Origin: Utricularia gibba
Taxonomy: Eukaryota > Streptophyta > Magnoliopsida > Lamiales > Lentibulariaceae
Length of the DNA stretch: 64,000 nt
Direction of reading: 5' to 3'
NCBI GenBank assembly: GCA_002189035.1
Contig: NEEC01000010.1
Coordinates: forward strand, 1,612,001 to 1,676,000
This document shows positions 48,233 to 60,172 of this stretch, in pieces (position 1 is the first letter of the stretch; every line of letters starts with the position of its first letter). A program made the translations under genes and the position numbers. The notes beneath the pieces were generated by a model, which was not told the DNA's origin, ran no database searches, and saw only the letters and a list, made by a program, of their open reading frames with translations.

Positions 48233-48720
48233 ATGGCGTCCCCGGCTGGGAATTCCTCGGTTTCGGGTACTGGGTCGGAGGGGGATCTGATGGATCAGCG
48301 AAAGCGGAAGCGGATGGAGTCCAATCGGGAATCCGCACGGCGGTCGAGGCTGCGCAAGCAGAAGCACTCGACGATCTGACGGCGGAGGCGGCAGAGCTAC
48401 GGAAGGAGAACGCACAGATGTCGCGCGCCGTGGATCTGACGAAGGAGCGCTACATCCGCATGGAGGCAGAGAATTCGGTATTACGAGCGCAGATGAATGT
48501 GCTGACGCAGAGTCTAGACTATCTCAACGGAGTCCTGACCTCCGTCAACAACCAGCACCACTACGGCGGCGCGTGCAACTTGGAATCAGAGGAGTTACAC
48601 ATGGGCCTCTCCGAGGGGCTCTTCTCCAGCGGTGGGATGTGGAACTCCAACAGCGGCGGCGCCGGCAGCAGCCAGCAGTTCCCGATCATGGCGGCCGCGG
48701 AAATGATGTTCGATTATTGA
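48233..48720 (+). CDS. S1-group bZIP transcription factor (bZIP11/44-like), one-base frame break at about 48366
   Basis: Energy- and sugar-responsive transcription factor; S1 bZIPs heterodimerise with group C partners at ACGT sites. The start at 48233 is MASPAGNSSVSG. The basic region is intact: 'KRKRMESNRESARRSRLRKQKH'. After KQKH the frame runs to a TGA at 48377-48379, whereas the leucine zipper is open one frame over: 'DDLTAEAAELRKENAQM', 'RAVDLTKERYIRMEAENSVLRAQMNVL' and 'QSLDYLNGVL', ending MMFDY at 48720. Total length 488 nt is one base short of a multiple of three, and relatives have CACCTC where this has CACTC. Restoring one C would give 162 aa, typical for the family. Read as written, the product would have DNA-contact residues but no zipper. 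Confidence 0.92.
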
Positions 48721-49944
48721 GTAAAAGCCGTAGGAACTACGAACTAGGGATTCCACACATGATTCCTTGCTTAATCGTCTCGTAATCTCCTTCCTTCTCC
48801 ACCGATTTCTTGAATAAATGATGAAATATCGTCCCCATAAAATACTTTAACCATCAATTTCTTTATTATATTTTTTAATTTTAAATCATAATTCAACTCC
48901 GTTGGTTGGTGCGCGCGCCACTTGGGCTTTTGTGGGGTAGCACTTATCTGATTAATCTTTTTTTTTATTTGAAACATTTAATACCAAATCAAACAGATTC
49001 GTGACATCAACGGAACCGAATTATGAATCAATGAGGTATAATTGTTTCACCCCATCTCTAAAAAACGCCTTCAATCAAAATTTTTAATTTAGTGATGAAT
49101 TCCATTTGAATCTTTTTTTTTTATGAATAAGCGATATTTTATTTTTTTATTAAAAATATTAAATTGTGATTGATTGAATCGTAATTGATAATGAACAATG
49201 GTTTTTTTCTACTTTAGAATCATTTGAATTGAATGATTTCAGTATTCAAATTATTTAATTATAATTAAATTATGAAGTTTGTGTATCTGAAATAAATACT
49301 ATTATACATAAGAACATGAATCGTTATATTTGATATCAAAATCAAATTAAATGCATACAAATGCTAAAATAAGAAGACATTGGACGATGAGTATCTAAAA
49401 ATAAGAAAATACAAAATTGTAAGTCATATGATATTCATATTGGTTTCAGATGGAATTAATTTTTTTTTAAAGATAGCATTTGAATTCAATAATTTTTAAT
49501 TATATTTTAAAACGTTTGAAAAATAAACCTCATTCTTTAATTTAATCATAGGCTTAAATTCAACTAAACCTATGATTTTAAAACACGACTTCATTATTTT
49601 TTTTAAAAAAATTGAATAATTATTGAATCTTGTCCAAATTTGAAGTCCTAAACCCCTTTTTGTGTTTTTGAAAATCTGAATCCTAAAAATTGTTGTCTAT
49701 GCTGTGATGTCCAAAACGAATATCGATCAATCAACGATTCGATTCATCATCTGTTACTTGGACAGCCCTAGTTTCATGTCTGCATGAAATTCACCTTGTC
49801 CAATCCAACCATTCAGTGAAATGTATAATGCAGCATGTGTAAGAAGATCCATTTTTGTACACAGCGTCACCAGACTATACCACAAGACCCCAATGCTTAT
49901 CCCCTATGTGCTACACAGATGCTACTTACTGATCGGAGGGTGTG
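48721..49944. other. Convergent intergenic DNA
   Basis: Between the stops of the bZIP and BEL1-like genes. 48721-48860 is probably bZIP 3' UTR, 48860-49640 is AT-rich, and 49640-49944 may hold the BEL1-like 3' UTR. No gene seen. Confidence 0.55.
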
Positions 49945-51644
49945 CTAAGGTTCATCTGGCCGGAATGAGAATTGGCTCCAGGGAGCAGGATGGTTTTGTT
50001 CTGCGGTGGCTGATGTCAGGGATGGCTCTTTCTCGTTGTTCTGCAGCCCCAAGTGGAGAGAAACAGAGTCTCTTTTTACCCTTTTGCTTGTACTCACTGC
50101 CTCTGCCATCAGACCATCCTCCCTGTCGTGAAACAGTTCATGATTCTTTGTTGTCGTTTCTGGTGGGGATTTTGGTTGTTTGCCCTCGTCACCGAATCCT
50201 CCCTGTAGATGTCCTCGATCATCGGCTTCCAAAGCCGAACACGGGCGTTGATAAACCAGTTCGCCACCTGATGTAATGAGCAAATGAGAGAATGGAGAAA
50301 GGATGCGAACCAGGAGAGGGATATAAGGTGGAATAAATGCTCACCTGGCCACGAGACAATCCTGCTCTTGTTGCAAGGACGAGTTTTTCTGCGTCCGTGG
50401 GGTATCTGTGAAGAGATCAGAGTAACCATGATTGGTCTCCTGATGATAAAGAACACATCCCAATGACAGATGTTGAGAAAGAGCATACATACGGGTGAAG
50501 AAAATGCTCGAAAAGCCAGGCACGGAGGATGGAGATGGCAGTCTCCGGGAGACTTCTTTGTGGTCTCCAAGGACGTCTCATGACACCCAAATGCTGGATC
50601 GCCTGTTGGTTGCGGAGCTGCTCGTCTACACGGCGAAGGCGTGGCAATGTTCCTGAGCTGGTAGCATTCTCGTCCTGCTTCCCCATGCTTCTTTCACTTG
50701 CTTGGATTTGCCTCTTGATTGCATCCTGGAGTCTTCGAAACTGGCGTGACATTGTCTTGAGTGTGATTGTCGTGTATGGAAATGCAGCTCCAGGGCCAGC
50801 TACCATTTCAAATGAAGAAACTGCCAACCGCAGCTGATTGCAGTAGAGCTTGTAGCGCCTCTCCACCTGCAAGAAAATCAGGGGAACTTCAGAAACCTTG
50901 TTGCATAACTGAACAATATTTTAGCTGCAGACTCACCTCACCTAGCATGGAGGAAAGCTTTGCCAGCTTATCCTGCAAATCATGGAGTTTCTCTTTGGTG
51001 GATTCCGGAGGCTCCTCGGAACCCCGGCCACGAATCGCATCCATCCACAAGGAGCCATCTTGAGCAGCTACATTAGCATTCCTGAGCTTTCCAAGCGGTG
51101 CCATCAGATGCTGGACATTCACCAGCTCATGGAGCAAATCTTGAGCCGCTTTGATGTACTTGGAGTTGCAAAACACATCTGCATACGCCAATCCCTCATT
51201 CAGAACTGGCATAAAGCTGGGGTCATTTGAGCCAACCATGGAATCAACACATGTCTTGGCAGAACTAAAAGGCAGGAATTGAGCATTTTTCATATGCTCG
51301 TTCTGAGAAAGTTGCTGAATCCCCAACTGCATGTCCTGATGGATGAATGAACACAGACTGGAGTTCGAGTAGTTGTTAGAATCCGGAAATGGTTCTTGAG
51401 TTCCCAAGCTGAGGGACAGTCCATGGTGCTGCGAAATTGGCTCAGAACAGCGGGCTTCCTTAGAAGGAATAAACAGCATCACATCCCTTGTTCCACCTTC
51501 AGATGCTATGAATTCCTGTGCTGAAACAGAGTCGCTGGACAGCAAATTCTGATACAACAAAGAATCCGAAGCCTGGTTTGAGTATCCCTCGGTGTTGCCG
51601 AGGCCAGCAAGTTTCTGATCCACCAAGTATGTTGAAGGAAGCAT
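49945..51644 (-). CDS. BEL1-like homeodomain (BELL/TALE) transcription factor, frame break at about 50197
   Basis: TALE homeodomain protein that pairs with KNOX partners to control meristem and organ development. Exons: 50937-51644, 50493-50866, 50345-50405, 49945-50267. The start [15 protein letters not shown] follows a leader-intron acceptor. The SKY domain includes '[18 protein letters not shown]' (about residues 150-170). The BELL domain runs from '[20 protein letters not shown]' into '[20 protein letters not shown]'. The homeodomain reads '[67 protein letters not shown]'. Eight codons past the homeodomain the frame shifts: as written it ends at about 50109, but the adjacent frame continues with [13 protein letters not shown] and the expected C-terminal 'VSLHLGLQ' motif to a TAG at 49945. 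Exon sum is 1466 nt, one short of a multiple of three. Confidence 0.93.
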
Positions 51645-53284
51645 ATCTCCTTCACCTGGTAAGTGCAAACTTCAGCGCAGGATACAAAGTCAAAGAGATG
51701 TCACCGCCTGGTACAAACAAATTTCCAGATATCAAGAAGACGTATCGCGTGCAGATCTTCACCAGAAGCAGCCTAATACATCAAAAAACCAAGAACGAAG
51801 GCACCCATAAAGAAACTATGAAAAAGTCTTCATCTTTTTGACGCACATGAGCAAAAAAGAAAAAGGGTAAATTGTTCTCCAATCTCCTCTCCAGCTTTTT
51901 AGCGAGTTTGAAAGAATTGAATTCACCAACCAACAACTAAAACTTGATCAAGCCGCTGGGAAAAACAAAAGAAAGTCTTAACGGAAACGAATTGCAACAT
52001 CTAAACTACCAAAAATAGAAGAACAAAAGTTACCTGGAGACCGAAAACAAACACATATCCTTCAATCACTTCCCATGATCAGCAGCTCAAAAAATGATCA
52101 TGAACTAAGGAACTGGGAATTGTGCCGAGAAGCCAATTAAATAAAAAAAGGAAACAATCCCAAATAGAACAGTAATGAACTAAGCTATGATTGGGTGACA
52201 GCAACTGGAAAAATATTCTTCTAAGTGGAAGAAATCAAATAATAGCCCATACCCATATGTTTCTTTCCCTCTATGTACTTCGTCACAGAGGTATCATGAT
52301 TATGAGGAGATTTCTAGATAGTTCCACTTCGGAACAGAAAAGGAAGGCATAAATATGCACACAGATAAAAAAAAAAAAAAAAACAAAGGTTAGTCAAAGC
52401 CGAAGGGGCGTTGGGTTCATTAGCTGTTGATTTTGATGGCATAACCACCAGTTGGTGGACCTAAAGGATTGGCCCGATTTACGCATCAGGCCAAGTGAAT
52501 AACTAGATGATCATTGCCGGCTAGCTGTAGCAATACAGTTGGTTTCCTGATGGCCTTTGATGTCATTTAAACTTCAGCTGCCAGTTTTTATGGTTAGGTG
52601 ATAGGTATTCAAGTTGAACCGGCCTTGCCTTTTTTACCATCTATTACAACAACAGCAATAACAAAAAAAGAAAAAAGAAGCCTGATGGATGATTTTGATC
52701 TGATTTTTCCACTGTCCTGTGAAACGCAGAACCATCTACCTAGTCACTGGTTTAGGCTGATTGATTACTTAAAACCATGCTTGTTATTCAATCACCCTAT
52801 GAATCCTCGGTCGGTTTGATAGATGAAACGAGGCCCTTCTCATTCAAAAAAAAAAAAAAATCCCAATGAACTCTGCATCAGATGTAGCTTACTAAAATAG
52901 TAATATAATCCAGGGTGTTAAGTTGACCTTAAGCCTATGTATCAAACAAAGTGACAGCTACTCTTAAACACAAGCATTGAGATTTGATAACCTATCCATC
53001 GGAAACACTGAAGCATAGCTAATAAGATACAAACCAAGTAAGACATTACATCAAGCTATTTTTTCAAGGCCATGGTGTCAAATACCGGCATCAACATGGA
53101 GATACAAACGACTAATTAATCAAGCATACATGAGAGAACAAGCCCAACTGAAGAAACTTGTTAACCTGATAGTTGTAAAACTACTTTGTGAGCGAAGGCA
53201 TAAGCTTGTAGTTCTTAAATCAGAAGCAATATTCTGTGTGAGAGAGATAGGATGTCACAGGGGTAGGAAGCCATTACTAATGCT
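51645..53284. other. Region between BEL1-like and RsmI-type genes
   Basis: 51645-52400 probably contains the BEL1-like leader intron and 5' UTR exon, since an acceptor (TTACCAG) precedes the start codon. 52400-53280 has no recognisable gene and a poly-A run at 52847-52860. It should include the BEL1-like promoter and the 3' UTR of the RsmI-type gene. Confidence 0.45.
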
Positions 53285-55247
53285 TTAGGATGGACCAAAT
53301 TTGTCCAGTGCCAGAGAGTATATTGCTTTTCTTTTCATAGATGTTTTTGTTGCCACCATCTTCACTGCCTGCAATGGATATAAATTTTAGAAGTTTGGGG
53401 TTTGGACTCGGATTGTCTTAGGGAGATATAATAATGAAGGTACGCCATAAGATTACCATGGAGAGACTGTGACCTTCTGAAAGCAGCTTTTCCAACTCGT
53501 TTTCAACTTGAGATTCATGGAGTGATTCATCATCTACGGTGTTTCCTTCTATCAGAAGTGTGATTTCACCCTTCGGTTGGTGGGCCGAGAATGCTTCTTT
53601 GGCCTCGCCAAGGCTACCTCTCCAGAACTTTTAAGAACAACTAATCATATCAATGAAAAGTAATGGATGGAAGATCACACGGAAAACTGCTGATCGAAAT
53701 TTAAGTGACTTCTACCATGTATTTTTTACAGAACATTGAGAAGTTTATGGAATGAATAAGCAAAGCACCACAGTTACTACTTACTTCTTCATGTAATTTG
53801 GTCATCTCTCGGGCAATAACACAGAACCTGGCATAAATAAGAGCAATCAGAATCTTATGTTGTTTTATATGGAGAAAGGAAGAAATTGCAATAATGGGGG
53901 CATGCTGTTTTTCAGTTGCCATTCATATGATCCAAGAAGCAATATCCACCTAGACTCTCCAAAGACGGGGCACGACTCCTCCAGGAACTGAGAGAGCCTA
54001 TGTGGAGGCACAAAGAAGATCTGTGTGGTTGCACAGCTTGCAGAAATGACCAGCCTTTCTCTCCTTTTCGATGCATGTTTCGGGAGAAAGCCAACTGCAG
54101 CAGCTATTTAACTGTTGTGTGTGATATTAAGCAATTGAAATACGAAGCCTTGTAGGAGCATTACCAAAAGTAAACTCATTGGTCAGCAAACCAGATGCAG
54201 AAAGCGCGGCTAATGGTGCAGATGGCCCAGGGATGGGAATGACAGGTATGCTCATGTCGACACACAATTTGGCCTAAATCCACAATCCATTGATGAAGAA
54301 TCCATGAGCACAAAGAATCCTACTTGCCCAGTTCCTTCAGTTTCTCATTTGTCAATGGGAAGGAGGGTGAACGAAAAACATGATCCGAAGAGCAAATGAA
54401 AGTTTTGTTGAAACAGATAAAGAATCCACACGCGCACACAAAAACAACAGACTAACCAGAACCATGCCAGGGTCACTGATGCATGGAGTTCCAGCATCAC
54501 TTATCAGGGCAACTATCTCCCCTGAACGCAACCGGTTAAGCACGACTTGCTCCCGTTGAGATTCATTGAATTTGTGATAGCTTAACTAAAAATCATAGTC
54601 ACGGAATGGAAAGTAAATCCACATACAAGGACATAACCTGAGTGAGAACTTAAAAGCAGCTTACAAGTGGAGTTTTGATGTTGTAATATTGAAGCAGCTT
54701 TCCTGAATGCCTAGTATCTTCTGAGAGTATGACATCCGCGGATCTCAGAACTCTCAGTGCTCTAAGAAATAAGAGCAAAAACCAATGGAAGAAATTCTAT
54801 GAAACAATGTAAACAGTTAACTTGAAAAACTTGCAATGGACCTTAAAGTTATATCCTCAAGATTCCCAATTGGCGTCCCAACAACATATAACCCCGGTTT
54901 CAGCGGAACCTGCAACAGAAGAACAAAAAGCTACAACATTGGAACATGCAGACAACAGAAACCACATCCATGATCTTCACGTTAAACAATTTTACTCTTC
55001 GTAACCGCGATGAAATTGTAAAGTTCACATATTCGCCTACTTGTTTCGTAGAGAACTCCTCGCCGAATTCGCCAATGGATGTAACTTCATTATTAATCGA
55101 TGAGAAGGAGAGCACAGGGATAGGGATAGTGGAAGGTGAAGGAGAAAAGGAGATATTTGGAGGAAATGAGAATCTGTTCAGCCGGAGCCACGGCGGTTTA
55201 CGGTGGAGCCTAACTACGGCGGCATAGTAGCTGCAGAACATAATCAT
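53285..55247 (-). CDS. Organellar RsmI-type 16S rRNA 2'-O-methyltransferase
   Basis: Tetrapyrrole-methylase fold enzyme of the RsmI family, which in bacteria 2'-O-methylates C1402 of 16S rRNA using SAM. The ATG at 55247 opens a basic, serine-rich, acid-poor N-terminus consistent with an organelle transit peptide. Nine exons were traced with consistent phase. Conserved blocks: '[50 protein letters not shown]', 'SYHKFNESQREQVVLNRL', 'GEIVALISDAGTPCISDPGM', 'IPVIPIPGPSAPLAALSASGL', 'GFLPKHASKRRERL', and 'FFVPPHRLSQFLEES'. It ends 'RKAIYSLALDKFGPS'. The TPIGNL, SDAGTP and GPSA motifs are all present. It is divergent from the Obg gene. Confidence 0.94.
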
Positions 55248-55379
55248 TCCGTTTGGTTCATCTGTAGAGGGAAAATATATTTTTCTCTTAAAAAATGCAA
55301 TCTTTACCTGTTCTTTCAAAAATACTGAAAAGAAGATATTTTTGAATCACCCGTGTTCTCGCGACTTGAAGGCGAGAGG
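55248..55379. promoter_or_regulatory. Compact bidirectional promoter between RsmI-type and Obg genes
   Basis: Only 132 bp separate the two outward start codons. No TATA box stands out. It must provide both 5' UTRs and core promoters, unless upstream coding sequence of one gene serves as promoter for the other. Both products act in organelle ribosome biology. Confidence 0.6.
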
Positions 55380-57955
55380 ATGCTTTCATGGGTTCCCCAG
55401 CAACGCCCTTCGGTGCTCATATTGGCCGCTGAAGTTTCTTCCTTGGCTTCATCGAGTTTCGCTTCTCGATGCATTTACAGGATTGGGTATTCATCCTTCC
55501 CTTTCTCAAGAGCTGAATCCTGTTAAATTTGAGATTGGTTGGTTTGGTGGTTCGTTTCGCAAATGATTCGGAATCATGGCTCTAAAAGTCACATTCTTGC
55601 AGAGAGCAGACTGCCGTAAGAAGTTCCCAACGCTTTGTTGTCAGAAACGCGGCTGTGAAGGTAAAAAATCAACCACCCCCAAGCCCCAAAACTTTGGTCA
55701 AGGAGCGGCACAAGTACTTCGATGAGGCAATGATAGCAGTTCGGGCTGGAGATGGTGGCGATGGTGCTATACTCAGTCTCCCCAGCCGCAAAGCTGCCTC
55801 CAAGACGCCTGGGAAATCGGAGAAAGACAAACCGAAGAAAAAGATTTCATATAAGCGAGATTTTGATGGCTCAGTTATTCTTCCAGCAGGTGGAAAAGGT
55901 GGAGATGTCATAATCTATGCAGATGAGAATGAAGACACATTGTTGGAGTTCCATACCAAGAGTAAGTATATTGCAAAACAGGGTGGAAACGTTAATTCCA
56001 TGGGGGCTCTCTCTTCTCATGCACATAATGGACTTGATGCTCCTCCAGTGCGGATTCCTGTGCCTCTAGGTATGCCAAATGCATCATGATTCTGTATATC
56101 CATCTACGTTTTCATAGTTCAAATTTGCAATTCTTTTGTATTCTGTAAATGATCCTCCAGGGACTGTTGTAAAACTGAAAAGGGGAAAGCTTTTGGCTGA
56201 CCTCGCCAATCATGGTGATGAAGTTGTAGTAGCAAAGGGTGGCCATGGTGGGGTAAGAATCTGTAGTTGCCGATTCTTGGAGTGAAAACCTGTTGTATAT
56301 AATTTGAGCACTTGGTCATATGGTTGTTTGAGTTTAGTTTTCTCAAGCTGCTGAATTGAAGTCATGGCATGTTTCTCTGTGAGCTCTGCAGTTACATTTA
56401 ACTTGTTATCTATGAATAGAGGTATTGTTGATCAAATGAGTGGATATGGGATTCATGAAGTTAAAGCTTTATATGGATATTATGGCTGCCATTGCATGGA
56501 ACTGTCCTTGTATGCATCCTTTCTGCTGCCTTTTCAGGCCATTTGAGTTCATGGCATGTGAATGTGAGGGATGCCATGAATGATTTGCATGTTTTAGGGT
56601 TTAAATGGATGTTTCTTTTGAGATACACCTCACATTCCTCTGTTCGCTTCATTGTTGTCTTAATTGTCGTGGAGATTTACCATTCAGAACAATCTGTGCT
56701 GTAGATCAGCTTGGTGGATATGCCAGAAAATAAGAAGCAACAAGTTGCAGCTCTAACGGCTAATGCAATGAGGGATGAAAGTGACAAGGTAAACAGTGTT
56801 AACAAAGCTCTCCCTCAAGCCGTAATTCTACTTGGTAATTCGTGATCACCTCTTTTTCTTTCTCCATTTGCATTCTGCTACAGTTCTTGGTTCTGGGTCG
56901 GCCTGGGGAAGTGGTTAATCTCCAGTTGATACTTCGAGTTGTAGCAGATGTTGGTCTTGTTGTAAGTTACCAGCTGGGATTTCATTCTCCTTGCTGAATT
57001 CAGTCTATTGATTCGACATCCTTATCACTGGAATTTCGAGTTCAGGGGCTCCCTAATGCCGGGAAGTCCACTCTTCTCTCTGCTATCACCCTCGCCAAGC
57101 CTGAGATTGCTGATTACCCATTCACAACACTGATGCCAAACTTGGGACTTCTTGAAGGAGACCCTGGTCTTGGGGCTGAGCGGTTCTCATCTGATGCAAC
57201 CGTAGCTGATCTGCCGGGACTCATCGAAGGTGCTCATCTAGGCAAGGTACTCTCAGTTATGTTGCTGTCATCTTCCCCTTCCTCCGAACTCTTCACCTGA
57301 TCCGGTGGTATCCAGGGTTTAGGCCGCAATTTCTTGAGGCATTTGAGGAGGACAAGGCTACTGGTTCACGTCGTAGATGCTTCCACCGGTGATCCAGTTC
57401 GCGATTACTTGACAGTGAGAGAGGTGATTGGATTGAATAGACTTGTTTGAATGCATGAACAAGACTACCATGTCTCTGATCAAATCGACTCCACTGTTTC
57501 TCCCAGGAACTGCGAATGTACAATCCCGAATACCTCGAGAGACCGTACATCGTCGTCCTGAACAAGATTGACATTCCCGAGGTAACACCAGAGGCTTCTC
57601 TTCAAATATCATCAACACACATTGTGTCCACATGTCCTAATCCGATCTCTGCAGGTAATGCAAAAAGTTCCAAATCTTATCGAAGAAATACAAAGGATCG
57701 GAGTCGAGAAATCCACCGTGCCTGCGGACCAACCCAGTGGATCCGACGAACCTCCTAAGGTAAAAGAAATCGAAGAATACCCCAAGCCTGCCGCCGTCGT
57801 CGCTGTCAGCGTCCTGTAAGTATTACCTACGATCGCCGCTGCACTCTCCGATACCGACATACAACTCACCGATTTCCGTACATCGCAGAAAAGGTTGGAA
57901 GATCAAAGAAATGCTCACGGAGATCCGATCAGCTCTGCAGTCCACAAATTGTTAG
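55380..57955 (+). CDS. Organellar Obg GTPase (ObgL/ObgM-like)
   Basis: Ribosome-assembly GTPase. Ten exons (55380-55486, 55603-56069, 56161-56252, 56705-56788, 56884-56961, 57046-57246, 57316-57423, 57507-57581, 57655-57815, 57889-57955) sum to exactly 479 codons plus stop. The ATG at 55380 ([15 protein letters not shown]) gives a short organelle-targeting leader that joins in phase to '[15 protein letters not shown]'. The Obg glycine-rich fold holds '[18 protein letters not shown]' and '[16 protein letters not shown]'. The G domain has G1 '[15 protein letters not shown]', G2 'YPFTT', G3 '[10 protein letters not shown]', G4 NKID and a G5-like 'VVAVSV'. A G1-adjacent [15 protein letters not shown] helps confirm the family. 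It lacks the long C-terminal domain of CPSAR1/ObgC. It is convergent with WAT1. Confidence 0.93.
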
Positions 57956-58613
57956 CGAGTTTTTTTACAATTGAATAATGAATAATTCAAAACATCATGA
58001 AAAAGATATTTAAATAAATTATTTGTTTTGATTTTATATCTTATTTCTTTTTTTTGGTAGCATTACAATTTACAAAAATTATTATGCGAAAATTAATATT
58101 GAATATGAATTAATTATTTAGGTATTTTTTTAATCTACTTAATGGTATTTGATAAAATACAATATTATCACTCAAATTCATTCTCTTTTGTATAAATGAA
58201 TTTAGTGTTTATTTTAATATTTTATACAAATTCATTTTAAAATTTTGACTTATGTAACTTTTGATATTATTTATATAGTATTTACATTTTTAATTATAAA
58301 AAGTATGTAAATATAAATATTTTAAAATGTCTATATAAATGTAATTATATATCAAATTTTTGAATAATATTTTTTTTATAAAATTGCATTCATATTTTTT
58401 CAAATTACTTCTTTTTATGGAAATTAATATTACACAACTAAATTAAAACATACTACAAACAACTCAGAATTCCATTTTCGTCTCTCGCTTTTTTCTGGTT
58501 CTTTTTTTTTTCTTTTGATGTGAAACCGGCAACAACAAAGGAGAGGTGATGCATACTCCAATCATATCAAACCCACTGCCACGTAGTGCAAAGTTTTTGG
58601 ATCTTTGTCGTCG
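57956..58613. other. Convergent AT-rich intergenic region
   Basis: 658 bp between Obg and WAT1 stops, AT-rich. Presumably both 3' UTRs. No gene seen. Confidence 0.6.
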
Positions 58614-60172
58614 TCAAGTGATCTCGGACGTCGATTGGGAGAGGAGTGGCTGGGTGGCGGCCCCCTTTGCCGTCGATCCTCCGCCGCTTTCCGCCGCCGC
58701 GAATTTGCGCTCTGCATTCTTGCCCCACAGCACTAAATAGAGTCCGGCAATGATCAGCACCGCGCCAATGATCCTGTTCAGAACCACCAAACATTCACTG
58801 TACTTGCAAAGTAGTTATCATCTTTTGCCAACGCAACACGATTGTGATTATGATTTGGTACCCTCCCAAGTAGAATTCCTCTCCCAGAAGGATCGACGCC
58901 ATGATCGCAACCACCAGGGTCTGAACCGGCTGGTAAACCGCCACGAAAACCGGCCCCCCGCGATCTATGCACCATATCTGTACAGCAAAGGCGATCCCGG
59001 ATGCGACCACACCCTGCAACAGGTAGTTGGTGAGGAGGATTAGCTAATGGTTGAACCGCTTTGGGAACCCGGAGACAGAGCTCGGGCTCCGGGGATAGCT
59101 GCTGGGAACCCAGGTATCGAACTTACTGCGTAGAATACGCTGAAGAGCTCTCCGCCGGAGTGGACGAGCCACGCCTGGGAGTCCCTCTCGAGCACAACCG
59201 CGATAGCGAGGAACTGGAGGATGCCGAAGAAGCATTGGTAGGAAGTGAAGGTGAGCCTCGCCGGGAACTTCTTCAGAATCGGAGCTTGGAGAACGAGCCA
59301 ACCCGACCACGAAAGGCAGTGCCCGATTAAAAATAGGCACCCAAGAGTCCAGTTCTTCGTGCCAGCCCCCACGAGCTCCGCCCCCACAGTCGCCTGAGGA
59401 CGGCCGATAGTGAGGTGAGGCTTGGGATTGTAAATTGTGGGGCCCTTGAAAAGCGTGATCACCGATGCGCCGGTGACACACAGCAGTGTACCGGCGATCT
59501 TGGATATTCCGTCTTTCCGATCCAATCTCACCTTCTCAATTCTGTTCCAGTGGTATGCTTAGAGACGTCCGAGGTTTTCCCATTCCAGACGCTAAAAAGA
59601 ATTTATATTACCTGAGAATAGCTGCCAATAGGAAGGTGATCGCCGGAACTGAATTTTGAATCGCAGAAGCAAAAGTAGGAGATGTATTGTCCAATCCCAG
59701 TAAGTAGAATCCTTGATTCGCAGTAATTCTGAAAAATAAAGAAACATTTTTTCCCTCAAAAAGAGAATAAACAACTGATGGAGTTTCTATATATATATAT
59801 GATTTTACCCAACAATCGCCAGAAGGAAGAACTGGAGAAGAAGGTTCCAAGAAATGGGAGGCCTCTCTTTCCTGACACAAACAAAACAAAACATCTCCAT
59901 GTGACACCATGTAGGATACCGCGTATTCATTCATTCATTCCTGAGATAGAACTAACTAACTTTTCAAGAAAATAAGCGAATGGCAAGAGGAGGAGCAAGG
60001 CGAGAATATTCCGGTACACCGGAAAAACGATCTTGCTGATGCCCATGTTGAGTGCTAGCCTGGAAACCACGTGGAAACCAGCATAACCGAACTGCAAAGC
60101 CAGCATGGCGAGGTGCAGCTGAAACTTCTCGGGCACCCAGCACACTCGCGAGCCACCGCCGGCGTCCGCCAT
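58614..60172 (-). CDS. WAT1: WAT1 (WALLS ARE THIN 1) vacuolar auxin transporter
   Basis: EamA/drug-metabolite-transporter family protein. Arabidopsis WAT1 exports auxin from the vacuole and is needed for secondary wall deposition in fibres. Six exons (59961-60172, 59809-59871, 59612-59728, 59127-59541, 58862-59013, 58614-58773) sum to exactly 372 codons plus stop. The start [38 protein letters not shown] leads to '[31 protein letters not shown]', [10 protein letters not shown], '[32 protein letters not shown]', '[19 protein letters not shown]', '[24 protein letters not shown]' and '[27 protein letters not shown]'. Similarity runs across the whole protein, so this is the WAT1 orthologue rather than a generic WAT1-related gene. 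Two EamA repeats give ten expected membrane spans. Confidence 0.97.

Noticed and set aside
48233-48379. Treating the bZIP as a deliberate zipper-less microprotein
   Set aside because: The zipper is intact in the next frame and the break is a single base at a contracted homopolymer, so a sequence error is the simpler explanation.
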